A stretch of 60,234 nt of DNA from Candidatus Omnitrophota bacterium (GCA_016196565.1 JACPXK010000082.1:1-60234); one strand, 5' to 3'; shown: positions 26,799-36,491, counted from the stretch's first letter. Numbers and translations: made by a program. The notes: generated from the letters alone by a model not told the origin.

Positions 26799-28211
26799 AT
26801 GCAGGAAACTCCCCTTCGTTTAAAATCTTTCCCGCGTTTTCCGGGAATTTGGAAAGCGCTGGGTCCCGGGGTTGTGTGGCTGGCCCTTGCCCAAGGAAGC
26901 GGCGAACTTATTTGGTGGCCCTACCTCGTTGCCAAATATGGTTTAGCTTTTCTTTTTTTAATGATTCCGGCTTGTCTTATTCAATTTCCCGTCAATTATC
27001 AAATCGGTACTTACACCCTGCTTACCGGCGAAAGTATTTTCAAAGGCTTCATCCGGTTAAACCGTCTTTTCGCGCTTTTCTTATGGATTCTGGCTTCGTT
27101 ATCCTTTCTTTGGTTTGGTGCTTTCGCAAGTGCCGGCGGCACTTCGCTGGCGGCACTGACGGATTTCCCAGCCGGCTGGTCCGACAAAGCCCAAACCCTT
27201 TTTTGGGCCTATCTTTCCATGGCTTTTTTTCTGGCCGGAATTTTACTCAGCAAAACCGTTTATCAATTTATCGAAAAACTCATGGCCTTTGTTTCTGTTA
27301 TGACTTTAACGGGACTGCTTTTCGCTTGCATGCATCCTTCGGTTCAAAGTGCCGCCGGAGAATTTTTTAAGGGACTTATCATTCCGGTATGGCCTCCTCC
27401 ACGGCCGTGGGACCCTCAAGATGCCACCAAACTCCTGACGGCCATCAGCTTTGCGGGACTCGGCGGATTTTGGACCCTCTTTTATTCTTATTGGCTAAGG
27501 GAAAAAGGTTCAGGAATGGCGGGACATGCCGGCCATGTCGCGGGCGTCACTGGCGGCAAGCGCGATATGATTTCGGCTTCAGGATTTACTTTCGAGGACA
27601 GGCCGGAAGAAATTGCGGAAGCTAAAAAATGGAAAGACTTTCTTAAAATCGACGCCAGTGTGGGCATTTTGGGAAATATCGCCACGACTTTGATGACTTG
27701 TTTGTTGGCTTATGCTCTTTTATTTCCTGAAGGGATTTTGCCGGACAAATACGAAATCGCGGTGGTTCAAGCCAAATTTTTTGAGCTTCAATGGGGCGTC
27801 TTGGGACGTATGATTTTTCTTTTTGTCGCGGCCTGTTTTCTCGCCGATACCTGGATCGCGACCCTGGATGCCGTCAGCCGCATGCATACGGATTTTTTGC
27901 AGAGCTTTTTCCCGCGTTTCGAAAAAACAGCTTTTCAGAAGATTTATTATTTTTTTGTGGCTTTTTTTACCGTGGTAACGGCCGTCACCATGTTTTTCCA
28001 GGAACCGGGGCCCTTGATTCTAATCAGTGCCGTTATCGGATTTATCGGCACGGTGAGTTTTTCTTTCGGACTGCTTTTTCTCAATCACCAATTACTGCCC
28101 AAACTCGTTCCCCCGCGTGCCACCCCCGGTAAACTTGCTTTTTGGCTGCTTTTACTGGCCGCCACGATTTACCTTATTCTTGCTATTTGTTATTTCACAT
28201 ATCATTCTTAA
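26799..28211 (+). CDS. Divergent Nramp-family metal transporter
   Basis: The 470-residue protein has about eleven helices. The first reads LGPGVVWLALAQGSGELIWWPYLVAKYG: the canonical Nramp DPGN metal-binding motif is replaced by GSGE, typical of a divergent clade whose substrate is not settled. A later region (FVAACFLADTWIATLDAVSRMHTDFL) aligns with Nramp helix 6-8. I chose ATG 26799 over TTG 26793; no clear Shine-Dalgarno helps. It converges on copA. Confidence 0.75.
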   Translation: MQETPLRLKSFPRFPGIWKALGPGVVWLALAQGSGELIWWPYLVAKYGLAFLFLMIPACLIQFPVNYQIGTYTLLTGESIFKGFIRLNRLFALFLWILASLSFLWFGAFASAGGTSLAALTDFPAGWSDKAQTLFWAYLSMAFFLAGILLSKTVYQFIEKLMAFVSVMTLTGLLFACMHPSVQSAAGEFFKGLIIPVWPPPRPWDPQDATKLLTAISFAGLGGFWTLFYSYWLREKGSGMAGHAGHVAGVTGGKRDMISASGFTFEDRPEEIAEAKKWKDFLKIDASVGILGNIATTLMTCLLAYALLFPEGILPDKYEIAVVQAKFFELQWGVLGRMIFLFVAACFLADTWIATLDAVSRMHTDFLQSFFPRFEKTAFQKIYYFFVAFFTVVTAVTMFFQEPGPLILISAVIGFIGTVSFSFGLLFLNHQLLPKLVPPRATPGKLAFWLLLLAATIYLILAICYFTYHS

Positions 28212-28222
28212 AAACAATTCCA

Positions 28223-30403
28223 CTAAAGATAAGCTTTCTTTAACCGTAATGAATTTGCAATCACAGAGACCGAACTGAAAGCCATGGCTGCACTCGCAAT
28301 TACAGGGCTAAGCAAAATACCGAAAAAAGGGTAAAGAAGACCGGCTGCCACAGGCACACCCAAGGCGTTATAAATAAAGGCAAAGAATAAATTTTGACGG
28401 ATATTGCGCATAGTGGACCGGCTTAACCGGCGTGCCTTGGCAATGCCCCGCAAATCCCCTTTGATTAAAACAATCCCCGCCGTTTGCATTGCGACATCCG
28501 TGCCGCTGCCCATAGCAATCCCGACATCGGCCCTTGCCAAGGCCGGGGCATCGTTGATGCCGTCGCCTGCCATCGCCACTTTGCGTCCTTGCTTTTGAAG
28601 TTTTTCGATTTTTTTTTCTTTGTCTTGAGGCAGAATTTCGGCCTCGATTTCATCAATGCCGATTTTCTTGCCGACGGCTTGAGCCGTTTGCCGGTTATCG
28701 CCTGTAAGCATCACAATTTTGATTTTTTCCCCATGAAGCAAACGAATGGCCTCCGCCGTCGATTCCTTGATGGGATCGGCAACACTGACAAAGCCGGCGG
28801 CATTGCCTTCCATGGCAATAAACAAAACGCCTTGTCCTTCGCTTTGAAGAGAGTCTGTTTTTTGAAAAAAACCGGAAACATTTATTTTATTTTCTTCCAT
28901 CATCTTTCTACTGCCGACCAAAATCTTTTTTCCGTCCACTATTCCGGCAATGCCTTTTCCCTTTTCGTATTTAAAATCTTCGACTTCTTTTAAAACCAAA
29001 TTTCTTTCTTTGGCCGCACGCACAATCGCATCCGCCAGCGGATGTTCGCTTTGTTTTTCGAGGCTTGCGGCCAAAACCAGCAGTTCACTCTCAGACATTC
29101 CCGAAGCCGTCATCGAAATCAATTTAGGTTTGCCTTCCGTAAGGGTCCCGGTTTTATCCACCACCACGGTATCGATTTTTTCAAAAGTTTCGAGGGCTTC
29201 CGCGTTTTTGATTAAAATTCCTTCCTTGGCCCCCCGCCCTATTCCCACCATGATCGACATCGGAGTGGCAAGTCCGAGGGCGCAGGGGCAAGCAATGATT
29301 AAAACCGCAATGGCATTAACGAACGCATGGGTAAGCCGGGGTTCGGGACCCATTCCTGTCCAAACGGCAAAAGTTAAAACCGCCGTTCCTATCACGGCCG
29401 GAACAAAATAAGCGGAAACAATATCGGCAAGCCGTTGAATCGGGGCACGGCTTCTTTGAGCTTCGCTGACCATTTTCACGATTTGGGCAAGCAGCGTTTC
29501 TTTTCCGACCCGTTCGGCCCGCATGATAAAACTGCCGCTGCCATTCACCGTGGCTCCTGTGACCCGCGATCCCGTTTCTTTTTCCACCGGAATCGGCTCC
29601 CCGGTAATCATGGATTCGTCCACTGAGCTTGTACCTTCCAAAACGATGCCGTCCACCGGAATTTTTTCACCCGGTCTTACACGTAACCGGTCGCCGGCAT
29701 GAACATGCTCTAACGGAATATCTTCTTCATTGCCACCGTCTCTTACAATACGCGCGGTTTTGGGACGAAGACCCAGAAGGGATTTAATGGCAGAACTGGT
29801 TTGACTTCGCGCCCTCAATTCCAGGACTTGTCCTAAAAGGACAAGCGTGACGATAATCGCGGCGACTTCAAAATAAACGCCGACCTTTCCGTCTTCGGCC
29901 CGGAAAGATTCGGGAAAGATTTGCGGAAAGAAAATCGCCGCCGCACTGAATAAATAGGCCGCACCTGTTCCCATCGCAATTAGCGTAAACATATTGGCAC
30001 TGCGGCGGATGAGAGACTCCCACGCCCGCTCAAAAAAGGGCCGGCCTCCCCAAACAATCACGGGTGTCGCCAAAATAAATTGCAGCCATGGGAACCAGGA
30101 AGCATGCGCCACCATTTGAAGAACGGGGAACATTTCGCCCATGGCGGCGAAAGCAAGCGGCAGGGTCAGTAAAAGACAAATCCAGAACCGGAAGGACATC
30201 ATTTCAAGTTCGGAATTTTTTTCTTCGGCTTCCTGCGGCTCTTTGGGTTCCAGCGCCATCCCGCATTTGGGACAATTGCCCGGACCGTTCTGGATAATCT
30301 CGGGATGCATGGGGCAGGTATAAACTGTCCCCGGCTTGGATTCTTTCGTTGAAACCGGAGGCTTTTTATTCTCGCAGCAAGGATGATGTTCTTTATGTTG
30401 CAT
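28223..30403 (-). CDS. copA: Copper-exporting P1B-type ATPase
   Basis: The 726-residue pump has an N-terminal heavy-metal-binding finger ([23 protein letters not shown]30-M49) preceded by His/Cys residues, instead of HMA domains. It has the A-domain TGEP, the metal site CPC at 372-374 in [13 protein letters not shown], phosphorylated D416 in [11 protein letters not shown], and [11 protein letters not shown]. The last helices ([14 protein letters not shown] and [17 protein letters not shown]) match Cu+-ATPases. It overlaps the DUF2231 gene by 11 bp and heads toward a convergent Nramp gene. It exports Cu+ (or Ag+) from the cytoplasm. Confidence 0.95.
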   Translation of the reverse strand: MQHKEHHPCCENKKPPVSTKESKPGTVYTCPMHPEIIQNGPGNCPKCGMALEPKEPQEAEEKNSELEMMSFRFWICLLLTLPLAFAAMGEMFPVLQMVAHASWFPWLQFILATPVIVWGGRPFFERAWESLIRRSANMFTLIAMGTGAAYLFSAAAIFFPQIFPESFRAEDGKVGVYFEVAAIIVTLVLLGQVLELRARSQTSSAIKSLLGLRPKTARIVRDGGNEEDIPLEHVHAGDRLRVRPGEKIPVDGIVLEGTSSVDESMITGEPIPVEKETGSRVTGATVNGSGSFIMRAERVGKETLLAQIVKMVSEAQRSRAPIQRLADIVSAYFVPAVIGTAVLTFAVWTGMGPEPRLTHAFVNAIAVLIIACPCALGLATPMSIMVGIGRGAKEGILIKNAEALETFEKIDTVVVDKTGTLTEGKPKLISMTASGMSESELLVLAASLEKQSEHPLADAIVRAAKERNLVLKEVEDFKYEKGKGIAGIVDGKKILVGSRKMMEENKINVSGFFQKTDSLQSEGQGVLFIAMEGNAAGFVSVADPIKESTAEAIRLLHGEKIKIVMLTGDNRQTAQAVGKKIGIDEIEAEILPQDKEKKIEKLQKQGRKVAMAGDGINDAPALARADVGIAMGSGTDVAMQTAGIVLIKGDLRGIAKARRLSRSTMRNIRQNLFFAFIYNALGVPVAAGLLYPFFGILLSPVIASAAMAFSSVSVIANSLRLKKAYL

Positions 30404-30959
30404 GAATTTTTCTTCCGATTCCCACGCCGTTTAAAAAGACCAATCTTCCTCCGAAATCGGCTTGCTGAACAATCGTGACGGCCAGCAAAAAGAGAATGAT
30501 AAGAAACCATGTCTTCCCTTTTTGGGGAATATTGGCTTTAGTGAATATCAACCAAAGACTCAGCAGGATGCAAAGCCCAAGAATCACAAAACCCGCGTAT
30601 TGATGGGCCATTAAAGTTTGATGGAGATCGCCGCCATGGGAAACAGTACCGGCCGCTTGCAGTCCCGTCCAAACCGCGGCGACGGCACTTAATGTTCCCA
30701 GATATAAAACCCATTTGCCCGCCGAGAATAAATCTTCCTTATGAAAAAATGTGCCCAAAAAATAAAAAGCAGCTGCCGTCAGTAAAAGGGCGATGGGAAA
30801 ATGGACAAACACTGGATGGATATTGATAAGTTCCCGAAGTCCCTGAATGCCCCATGAAACATTAAGGGGAAAGTTAGAAACATGCTCATGCTCTTTATGC
30901 GCAAAGGCAGTGGCCGCCCATGTTGTCATGCCCAAAAAATAAAAAACGCTTTTTCTCAT
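30393..30959 (-). CDS. DUF2231-like membrane protein
   Basis: The 188-residue protein has a signal-like first helix ending AFAHKEHEH, then [25 protein letters not shown], the DUF2231 signature, and [16 protein letters not shown] with conserved histidines in a four-helix membrane bundle. It is often near metal or haem genes. Here it lies between copA and an outer-membrane-type protein, so a role in metal handling is inferred. The final residues overlap copA. Confidence 0.8.
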   Translation of the reverse strand: MRKSVFYFLGMTTWAATAFAHKEHEHVSNFPLNVSWGIQGLRELINIHPVFVHFPIALLLTAAAFYFLGTFFHKEDLFSAGKWVLYLGTLSAVAAVWTGLQAAGTVSHGGDLHQTLMAHQYAGFVILGLCILLSLWLIFTKANIPQKGKTWFLIILFLLAVTIVQQADFGGRLVFLNGVGIGRKIHAT

Positions 30960-30977
30960 TATCCCCTCGCTTTTAGG

Positions 30978-32282
30978 TTAGACGATCTTTACTCTTAGAA
31001 AAATTAAATAAGAAAAGGGCGTATCGCCGTAAGCTTCATCCACGGGGCCGGGAAGGAAATGAATACTCCCGAGCGTTCCCACGCCGCATTGAACATGATG
31101 GATGGCCGGAAAATCATAAATGTAACCAAGGCTGAATTTTGCCACCCAAAATGCCTTCCCGTGTTCCGGCTCGTCTTCATGAAAAAGTTCGTCTTTTTCT
31201 ACCTCTTCAAAGCGGAATAAGAAAGTATGAGTACGCTTTCTATTCAATGCCGACTCCAAAAGGAATCCGTCCAAATTACGGCCGGGGACATTGAAATTTT
31301 TTCCCCAGGCAAAGGTCGTTTGCCAATGATTTTGATTCCATGATTTATGGTAAGTTGCTGACGACGTCCAGCGATGCACATCGATTCCGGGCTCTAATTG
31401 TTCGGGACTGTTAATGTATCCATAACTTGTTTGCAGCGATATATTTTCAGTCGGATTAAATGTCACACGTGCGGAGTAAGAGTCGAAGCCGGGTGTTTCG
31501 ATGTCCCATCTTCCTTCATCCGGTTCCCGGCCGCGAAAAATGGAGCTATCGACTTTAACATTTTTCCAAATGTATCCGGCCGTTATCACGCCGTAGGTAA
31601 TATGCGTGGAATCAAGCCAGTGATGCGTAATAGGGGCCTCGGGAATATTTTCGCCTGAAAACCGGTGCATGAAAGCCGGAGGTCCCAGCGCGGGTTCTCC
31701 GGGAAGGCCGAAATAAACGAAGGCGGAACTGTTTTGAGTCAGAGGCAGGCTATAAGTGCTTGCCAGCTCCATAAAAAGATCATGCGGATGCTGACGGTCG
31801 ATAAGAGGATCTTTTCCATCCGCCGTTTCCCCGGTTTGTAAAAGCAAAGGATAGCCGCGGTCGCCAATTGTTAAGGGATCCAGTGAAAACATTCCGCGCA
31901 AACCCCATGTGCCGGGGCCTACCGGCCTTTGCGCCATTCCCATCAGCATATTAGGGCTGTAAACATCCCGGTTTCCGCGTTTTCCTCTTTGATCGTCATA
32001 AACAACACTGGCGGAACCGTGCATCATAAACATCCAATCGCCTTTCATGAGGTGAATGCCTTGATGAGGAGAAGAATCAGGCTGCCAGCTCGTTCCCGTG
32101 GATTCGCGCATCATGGGATAATTGCCTAATGCCCCATTCATCGCATGACTCATTTCCTGTGTGTCCGGCGGCATGTTTTCATGCGTGCCATGAGGATCAG
32201 CATTATATGAATTCTGTGATGTTTCAGAAAATGCGGGAGGATTAAAAAACAATAACAGAAATAAAAGCATGGCCGAGAGCAT
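30978..32282 (-). CDS. Outer-membrane beta-barrel-like protein of the copper cluster
   Basis: The 434-residue protein has a signal peptide ending PPAFSET, then a His/Met-rich region (HGTHENMPPDTQEMSHAMNG, HQGIHLMKGDWMFMMHG) that could bind metal. The rest alternates short beta segments (GTWGLRGMFSLDPL, RQHPHDLFMELASTYSL, SARVTFNPTENISLQTSYGY) and ends in hydrophobic FLRVKIV, consistent with a beta-barrel. The family is seen next to copper pumps. Function probably outer-membrane copper handling; this is inference. It follows the desaturase gene by 25 bp. Confidence 0.65.
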   Translation of the reverse strand: MLSAMLLFLLLFFNPPAFSETSQNSYNADPHGTHENMPPDTQEMSHAMNGALGNYPMMRESTGTSWQPDSSPHQGIHLMKGDWMFMMHGSASVVYDDQRGKRGNRDVYSPNMLMGMAQRPVGPGTWGLRGMFSLDPLTIGDRGYPLLLQTGETADGKDPLIDRQHPHDLFMELASTYSLPLTQNSSAFVYFGLPGEPALGPPAFMHRFSGENIPEAPITHHWLDSTHITYGVITAGYIWKNVKVDSSIFRGREPDEGRWDIETPGFDSYSARVTFNPTENISLQTSYGYINSPEQLEPGIDVHRWTSSATYHKSWNQNHWQTTFAWGKNFNVPGRNLDGFLLESALNRKRTHTFLFRFEEVEKDELFHEDEPEHGKAFWVAKFSLGYIYDFPAIHHVQCGVGTLGSIHFLPGPVDEAYGDTPFSYLIFLRVKIV

Positions 32283-32307
32283 GCATCTATGATACTTAAA
32301 AATAGTT

Positions 32308-33165
32308 TTAAAGCGAGGAAGAAGAAAGAAGCGACTGCGGAGTACGTTTTAAATCCCAGACAAGGCCCAAGCGCGATAAAAAATAAATAAACCATTTGGT
32401 TGGGTCCCAATGATACCAGCGGATGCCGTTGCGATAGTCACTGGGAAAACGGTGATGAAAACTGTGATAGCCTTCTCCATTGGTCAATACCGCTCCCAGC
32501 CAATGATCACGCGCTGATTCTTCTTTATTGTAATGATTATCGCCGATCATGTGGGCATAAGAGTTGATCAAAAACGCCGCATTCATGACCAGAAACATTC
32601 TGAGGCAAACCGCCGTCAAAAAAGCCCCCAAAGGATGCCCGATGCCATAACCGATGGCCATGGGCAAAAAAATGCCGCTTATCACTGCCCACCAATCGTA
32701 ATAATGATGCTGATTCATCACGAGTTTATTCTGCAGCAAGTCTTTAACATTGTCCCGGTTCAAGGAGTGTTTATAAAAAAGAATCCAACCGATATGACAA
32801 TACCAAAATCCCCTTTTGGAATTGTGCGGATCTCTGTCCGTGTCGGTAAACTGATGATGCTGGCGGTGTTGGGAGGCCCATTTCAAAGCGGATTCTTCAT
32901 AAGTGGCGGCCCCGAAGAAAAGAAGTAAAAAACGTATCACGTCATTGGTTTTGTAGGAGGCGTGAGCGAAAAGACGATGATACCCTACCGTGATGGCCAT
33001 TCCCGTGGCGAAAAAATAAAAGAAGAAGAGTAAGATTTCGGCCTTGGAAATGCCGTGGTGAAAAATATAAATGGGGGTTCCGATAATCCCGCAGGAAATG
33101 AGAACGGCAAATAAAACAACTCCCGCCCATTTCGTTTTGCGTTTCGGTAAGCTGTATTCGCTCAT
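32308..33165 (-). CDS. Acyl-CoA/acyl-lipid delta-9-type fatty acid desaturase
   Basis: The 285-residue membrane protein has the three diiron histidine boxes: HRLFAH (HX4H), HRQHH (HXXHH) and HSFHH, plus N-rich INSYAHMIGDNHYNKEE. Four transmembrane helices surround them. It would insert a cis double bond in acyl chains, needing O2 and an electron donor. It is next to the RG-rich gene upstream (3 bp). The requirement for oxygen suggests at least microaerobic life. Confidence 0.9.
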   Translation of the reverse strand: MSEYSLPKRKTKWAGVVLFAVLISCGIIGTPIYIFHHGISKAEILLFFFYFFATGMAITVGYHRLFAHASYKTNDVIRFLLLFFGAATYEESALKWASQHRQHHQFTDTDRDPHNSKRGFWYCHIGWILFYKHSLNRDNVKDLLQNKLVMNQHHYYDWWAVISGIFLPMAIGYGIGHPLGAFLTAVCLRMFLVMNAAFLINSYAHMIGDNHYNKEESARDHWLGAVLTNGEGYHSFHHRFPSDYRNGIRWYHWDPTKWFIYFLSRLGLVWDLKRTPQSLLSSSSL

Positions 33166-33168
33166 GTC

Positions 33169-33543
33169 TTAGCGGTCTCGGCGGCGGCGGAAAAAGGGTT
33201 TTTTGCCGGCAGCAAAATTTCCGCCGCTATCACCTTCACGCGGAGGACGATCCCCAAAGGGCCTGTCCCGGTTAAAATTCCCCCGTCCCCCGGCATCGGG
33301 ACCTTGCCCTTGACCATGTTCTCTTTTGCCATGACCGTGGCGGGAAGAATTTCCAAAAGAACGGAAAGGCGGTTTGGAAAAATGCCTCGGCTTGAAAGAA
33401 GGTCTTTCGGAAGATTGATTATTGACTAAGGTATCAATTTTTTTCTCCAAAAAAGCCAGTTGCTGCTGCATTTTTTTAAGCAAAGCCATAATCTCCGATT
33501 CGGAAGACGTTGAACCGGGCTGCGTTTTTTCATTTTCGTTCAT
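33169..33543 (-). CDS. Small coiled-coil protein with an RG-rich basic tail
   Basis: The 124-residue protein has a short coiled coil (SEIMALLKKMQQQLAFLEKKIDTLVNN, about 15-43) and a low-complexity tail rich in Arg, Gly, Pro and Phe ending FFRRRRDR. Such tails bind RNA or condense with nucleic acid, but no domain is recognised. It lies between the CarD-like gene and the desaturase gene, all on the minus strand. Confidence 0.65.
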   Translation of the reverse strand: MNENEKTQPGSTSSESEIMALLKKMQQQLAFLEKKIDTLVNNQSSERPSFKPRHFSKPPFRSFGNSSRHGHGKREHGQGQGPDAGGRGNFNRDRPFGDRPPREGDSGGNFAAGKKPFFRRRRDR

Positions 33544-33593
33544 AGTAATTCCTTTCGTATTGAATTTTTCTTTTAATGAGGATGCTTTTTGTC

Positions 33594-34094
33594 TTAGTCC
33601 TTGTCGGCGTTCGCAAGGACGGTGAGAACCAGAGGGTTAATCTGGGAAACGGGTCCCAGGTTTTTCCGGATTTTTTCGGCAATCTCTTTGACCGTCATTT
33701 TAAGGACATAAGCAAGTTCGCCGGAAAGTCCCCGGACCGAACGCTCCAGTTTTTGACGCTTCCTGGCGTCTTTCAAAGAATCCTTATTATAAGATTCACT
33801 CCATATCCACACGGCCTGTTCCCAAGCCTGACTGCATTTGGAATCCGCTTTTTTCCCCGTCTTGAAATAGTCCAAAATGGCATCGGCTTCCCGGGAAGAA
33901 ATCAATTTGCTGAAACCGGAACTTTCCAGCGAACTTTCCGGAACCACAAAACGCACCTTGGCCCTATTGATCAAGACCGGAAGAAGCGCATAGCTGGTTT
34001 CTTTGGATTGGCCGGATTGGACGACGGCTGACACGCGGCACAAACCGTGCACCGAATGGAAAAGTAAATCATCTTTTACGATTGTTTCTTTCAT
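33594..34094 (-). CDS. CarD-like transcriptional regulator
   Basis: The 166-residue protein has the CarD/CdnL/TRCF RNA-polymerase-interaction domain (VKDDLLFHSVHGLCRVSAVVQSG ... YALLPVLINRAKVRFVVPESSLESSGF, about 6-65) and a helical C-terminal domain (SYNKDSLKDARKRQKLERSVRGLSGELAYVLKMTVKEIAEKI). CarD-type proteins bind the polymerase beta subunit and stabilise open complexes at promoters. The Gly-rich VYPxHGVG turn is modified to FHSVHGLC. No partner is evident. Confidence 0.8.
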   Translation of the reverse strand: MKETIVKDDLLFHSVHGLCRVSAVVQSGQSKETSYALLPVLINRAKVRFVVPESSLESSGFSKLISSREADAILDYFKTGKKADSKCSQAWEQAVWIWSESYNKDSLKDARKRQKLERSVRGLSGELAYVLKMTVKEIAEKIRKNLGPVSQINPLVLTVLANADKD

Positions 34095-34103
34095 CAGTTT
34101 AAC

Positions 34104-34334
34104 CTATCCCTTCGTGAGGCTATTTTCTTCTGGCTTTTCTGAATCCGTTTTCTCTGTTTTTTCTTCTATCGGCTGAGGGCTTTCCTCAGCAGCAGGAACC
34201 GGCACCTTTTCAGCGATGGTCTCGGCCACCGCGGATAAGGGGCCGGCATAAAATCCCAAGTTTTTCTTTTCCGAAAGGCCGACGTTTGAAAACCAAACGC
34301 AGGCTAGAATCATCATGGTAGCAAAAATATTCAC
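34104..34334 (-). CDS. Small single-pass membrane protein, uncertain
   Basis: The 76-residue frame starts at GTG 34334, has one helix (NIFATMMILACVWFSNVGL) and then an acidic, Pro/Glu-rich tail. The hydrophobic run extends upstream (LPWVLGL) without an available start. It lies 9 bp before the CarD-like gene on the same strand, which supports reality. No family recognised. Confidence 0.45.
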   Translation of the reverse strand: MNIFATMMILACVWFSNVGLSEKKNLGFYAGPLSAVAETIAEKVPVPAAEESPQPIEEKTEKTDSEKPEENSLTKG

Positions 34335-34497
34335 AAGGCCAAGGACCCAGGGTAAAAAAGTTCAAGATCAATCATTCACAAGAGAGAGGCAATACGCCTG
34401 ATTGGCTCGGAATGCGCGAAGAAGCTTCAGGGAGCGCTAATAATGAGACAGCTGACGGTGTTAATCTTAACAGAATGGGGCTCAAATAGATACAAGT

Positions 34498-34524
34498 AAA
34501 AACGGGCGCGACAGAGGCGTTTTT
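34498..34524 (-). terminator. Possible terminator after the 34533 gene
   Basis: AAAAACG and CGTTTTT pair around a GC-rich 13-bp centre just downstream of the minus-strand gene ending at 34533. The stem is A/T-rich, so the call is weak. Confidence 0.4.
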
Positions 34525-34532
34525 AAATCCAA

Positions 34533-34880
34533 TTATTGGCCTTTTAATTCGGCCGCCCTCATACCATGCCATTTCGAAAATTCCAAAAATTCATTCTTTA
34601 ACTTACCGGCTTCTCCCATAATGGCGTCACAATGTTTTTCCATTTCTTGAACTTTTGCCGGTGGCCCGAATTTAGGATTGACCATAAATTTTTGCCGATA
34701 GGATTTTTTCATTTGCTGATGCTCGGCAATGACCTCGTTTTGGTCCGCCGCCTTTTTTTCATAAGAGAGGGCGAGCTTTTCATGATAATCAGCCGCATCT
34801 TCCTCCGCCCAAATCACTTGATTCAAAGACATTCCGGTTAAAACCATAGCCCCAAAAACCGCGATTTTTAGAATATTCAT
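34533..34880 (-). CDS. Small secreted helical protein
   Basis: From ATG 34880 (GAAAGGAG is 8 bp upstream) the 115-residue protein has a signal peptide ending VIWAEE and then helices with YHEKLALSYEKKAADQNEVIAEHQQMKKSY and MEKHCDAIMGEAGKLKNEFLEFSKWHGMRAAELKG. One Cys and several His could bind metal or haem, but no family is certain. A longer start at 34955 runs into the neighbouring gene. Same strand as the Cys-rich protein upstream (13 bp), so likely one operon. Confidence 0.7.
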   Translation of the reverse strand: MNILKIAVFGAMVLTGMSLNQVIWAEEDAADYHEKLALSYEKKAADQNEVIAEHQQMKKSYRQKFMVNPKFGPPAKVQEMEKHCDAIMGEAGKLKNEFLEFSKWHGMRAAELKGQ

Positions 34881-34893
34881 CGATAGTCTCCTT

Positions 34894-35229
34894 TCACTTT
34901 GCGTGGCACGTGCATTGGTCTCCCTCACATTTACAAGTTTCGGGACATTGCTCAATTAATTTTTTTTCTGCCGCCTCCGCCGCCGAAACGGCATCTTTCA
35001 ACGTCGCGGACAAAGAAATCAAACTGATGACCTCTCCGCTCAAACGGTTCCCTGTTTTTTGTATCTGTTCCAAAAGCTGCACGCGGGCACATTGATCACA
35101 TTGGGGAAGGCTGGCAAGAGCCTTCTCAAACTGATTGGTAAGATCATTAATGTTTTTCAACGCGGCACGAAGCTCTGCCAACCCGACACGTTTCCAAAGA
35201 ATCTCAGCATCCTGTTCGCTAATTTTCAT
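34894..35229 (-). CDS. Small protein with Cys-rich C-terminal tail
   Basis: From ATG 35229 the 111-residue protein is helical (AEILWKRVGLAELRAALKNINDLTNQFEKAL), has CDQC in the middle and ends CPETCKCEGDQCTCHAK, a cluster of Cys/His that may bind metal such as Zn or Cu. A TTG start at 35277 would add residues with more Cys. A TATAAT box at 35301-35306 and a CRP/FNR-type palindrome lie upstream. Family unknown; a metal or redox role is inferred. Confidence 0.7.
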   Translation of the reverse strand: MKISEQDAEILWKRVGLAELRAALKNINDLTNQFEKALASLPQCDQCARVQLLEQIQKTGNRLSGEVISLISLSATLKDAVSAAEAAEKKLIEQCPETCKCEGDQCTCHAK

Positions 35230-35322
35230 AAGGATATTCGCCTTTCTGTCATTTTCGTCACAGCCGCATCGAGCCAAACTTTGATTTTAACCATGGCTTG
35301 ATTATATCAGCATAAAATTTAT

Positions 35323-35346
35323 AAGGTGTGATATCTATCACACCTT
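35323..35346. promoter_or_regulatory. Symmetric CRP/FNR-family operator between divergent genes
   Basis: AAGGTGTGATAT/CTATCACACCTT is a near-perfect palindrome containing TGTGA-N6-TCACA. Its centre is about 40-41 bp from the predicted starts of both genes: leftward TATAAT (35301-35306) and rightward TATCCT (35364-35369). That is the class II activator position for CRP/FNR proteins on both sides. The regulator is not encoded in this window. Confidence 0.75.
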
Positions 35347-35393
35347 TTTATCCGCAAAAATGATATCCTATTTCCGTAAGAAAGGAGAATTAG

Positions 35394-35927
35394 ATGAATG
35401 CTCCATTAAAGAAAATCAAAGCCGCGGAATTAAAAAATCTGATGGCCGGAGGCGTCTCCGTGGAAATCATCGACGTCCGTGAACCCGTCGAGTTTCAAAC
35501 CGAGAAAGTACAAGGTTCGAAGAATGTCCCTCTTTCCGGATTAGGAAAAAATGCTTCAGAAATTTCAACAACAAAACCGGTTTATGTGATCTGCCAGCGC
35601 GGCAATCGCGCTTCCCAAGCCGCGAAAAAATTGGAATCCGCCGGCTGTGAGGCCTATGTTATCGAAGGCGGCCTCGAAGAATGTAAACGTCAGGGAGTTT
35701 CGATTGAATCAGCCACCGCCAAAGTCTGGAGTCTGGAACGCCAGGTCCGATTTGCCGCAGGGGCTTTGATACTTGCCGGAATTCTTCTTTCGTGGTTTCT
35801 GCATCCGGCTTTTATCGGATTATCGATTTTTGTCAGTGCCGGACTTGTCTTTTCCGCCGTCACGAACACCTGCGGTATGGCCATGATTCTGGCCAAAATG
35901 CCGTGGAATCAAAGATGCGGGAAGTAA
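35394..35927 (+). CDS. Rhodanese domain protein with DUF2892-type membrane tail
   Basis: The 177-residue protein has a rhodanese domain (EIIDVREPVEFQTEKVQGSKNVPL ... VYVICQRGNRASQAAKKL) with active Cys in CQRGNR near residue 65, then two helices (FAAGALILAGILLSWF, FIGLSIFVSAGLVFSAVTNTCGMAMIL) of the DUF2892 type. It probably handles persulfide at the inner membrane. GAAAGGAG is placed before ATG. Its promoter shares the CRP/FNR-type site with the divergent Cys-rich gene. Confidence 0.9.
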   Translation: MNAPLKKIKAAELKNLMAGGVSVEIIDVREPVEFQTEKVQGSKNVPLSGLGKNASEISTTKPVYVICQRGNRASQAAKKLESAGCEAYVIEGGLEECKRQGVSIESATAKVWSLERQVRFAAGALILAGILLSWFLHPAFIGLSIFVSAGLVFSAVTNTCGMAMILAKMPWNQRCGK

Positions 35928-36491
35928 TTATCTTACGATTTTATTGAATTTGGAGCCTTCGAGCGTCAGGTTGTACATCAAACCCTTTTGCCCGATGACA
36001 ATGGCCACAATCGGTTCATCGGTTTTCATCGTATCAATCGAACCGTCGGCCCCCACAGAAATCAGGGCGACAGATCCATCGATCCCCGCTTTCCAGCCGT
36101 TGCTGGCTCGAAAATTCTTCAGTGCGGCTTCTTCCATAAAGAAAAGAAGTATGGTTTTGACCTGGCCGCCCAATTGAAATCCGAAGGAACCTCCCACCGT
36201 GCTGTAATAATCCACCGTTTGGCCGTCAATCCGTAAGGCCCCCTGGCCGTACTCTGCCCCAAGGCCGATACCCCCACGATAAACTTTGGGGAAAATCAGA
36301 ACGGCCTTGGCTCTTTTAATAATATCCGGCGCCCCATAAACTTCTTTTTGAAAACGCTCAAACGCCGCGTCGGATAATGTATCAATTTCTTTGCCGGTTT
36401 TCGCGAAAGCATGTTCGGGTGAAAAAAATAAGACGGCAAGAAAAGAAAGAAGAAAGAAAATCCGGAATTTCATTGAAACCGCTGCATTCAT
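35928..36491 (-). CDS. SYLF/Ysc84-domain protein
   Basis: The 187-residue secreted protein has a signal ending HAFAKTG and the SYLF lipid-binding domain: AKAVLIFPKVYRGGIGLGAEYGQGAL, YYSTVGGSFGFQLGGQVKTILLFF and SNGWKAGIDGSVALISVG. Bacterial members are periplasmic or surface-associated; function unclear. A strong GGAGG lies 7 bp before ATG 36491. Confidence 0.9.
   Translation of the reverse strand: MNAAVSMKFRIFFLLSFLAVLFFSPEHAFAKTGKEIDTLSDAAFERFQKEVYGAPDIIKRAKAVLIFPKVYRGGIGLGAEYGQGALRIDGQTVDYYSTVGGSFGFQLGGQVKTILLFFMEEAALKNFRASNGWKAGIDGSVALISVGADGSIDTMKTDEPIVAIVIGQKGLMYNLTLEGSKFNKIVR

Noticed and set aside
34372..34572. 66-residue minus-strand frame
   Set aside because: It overlaps the better supported gene at 34533-34880, lacks a ribosome site and resembles no family.
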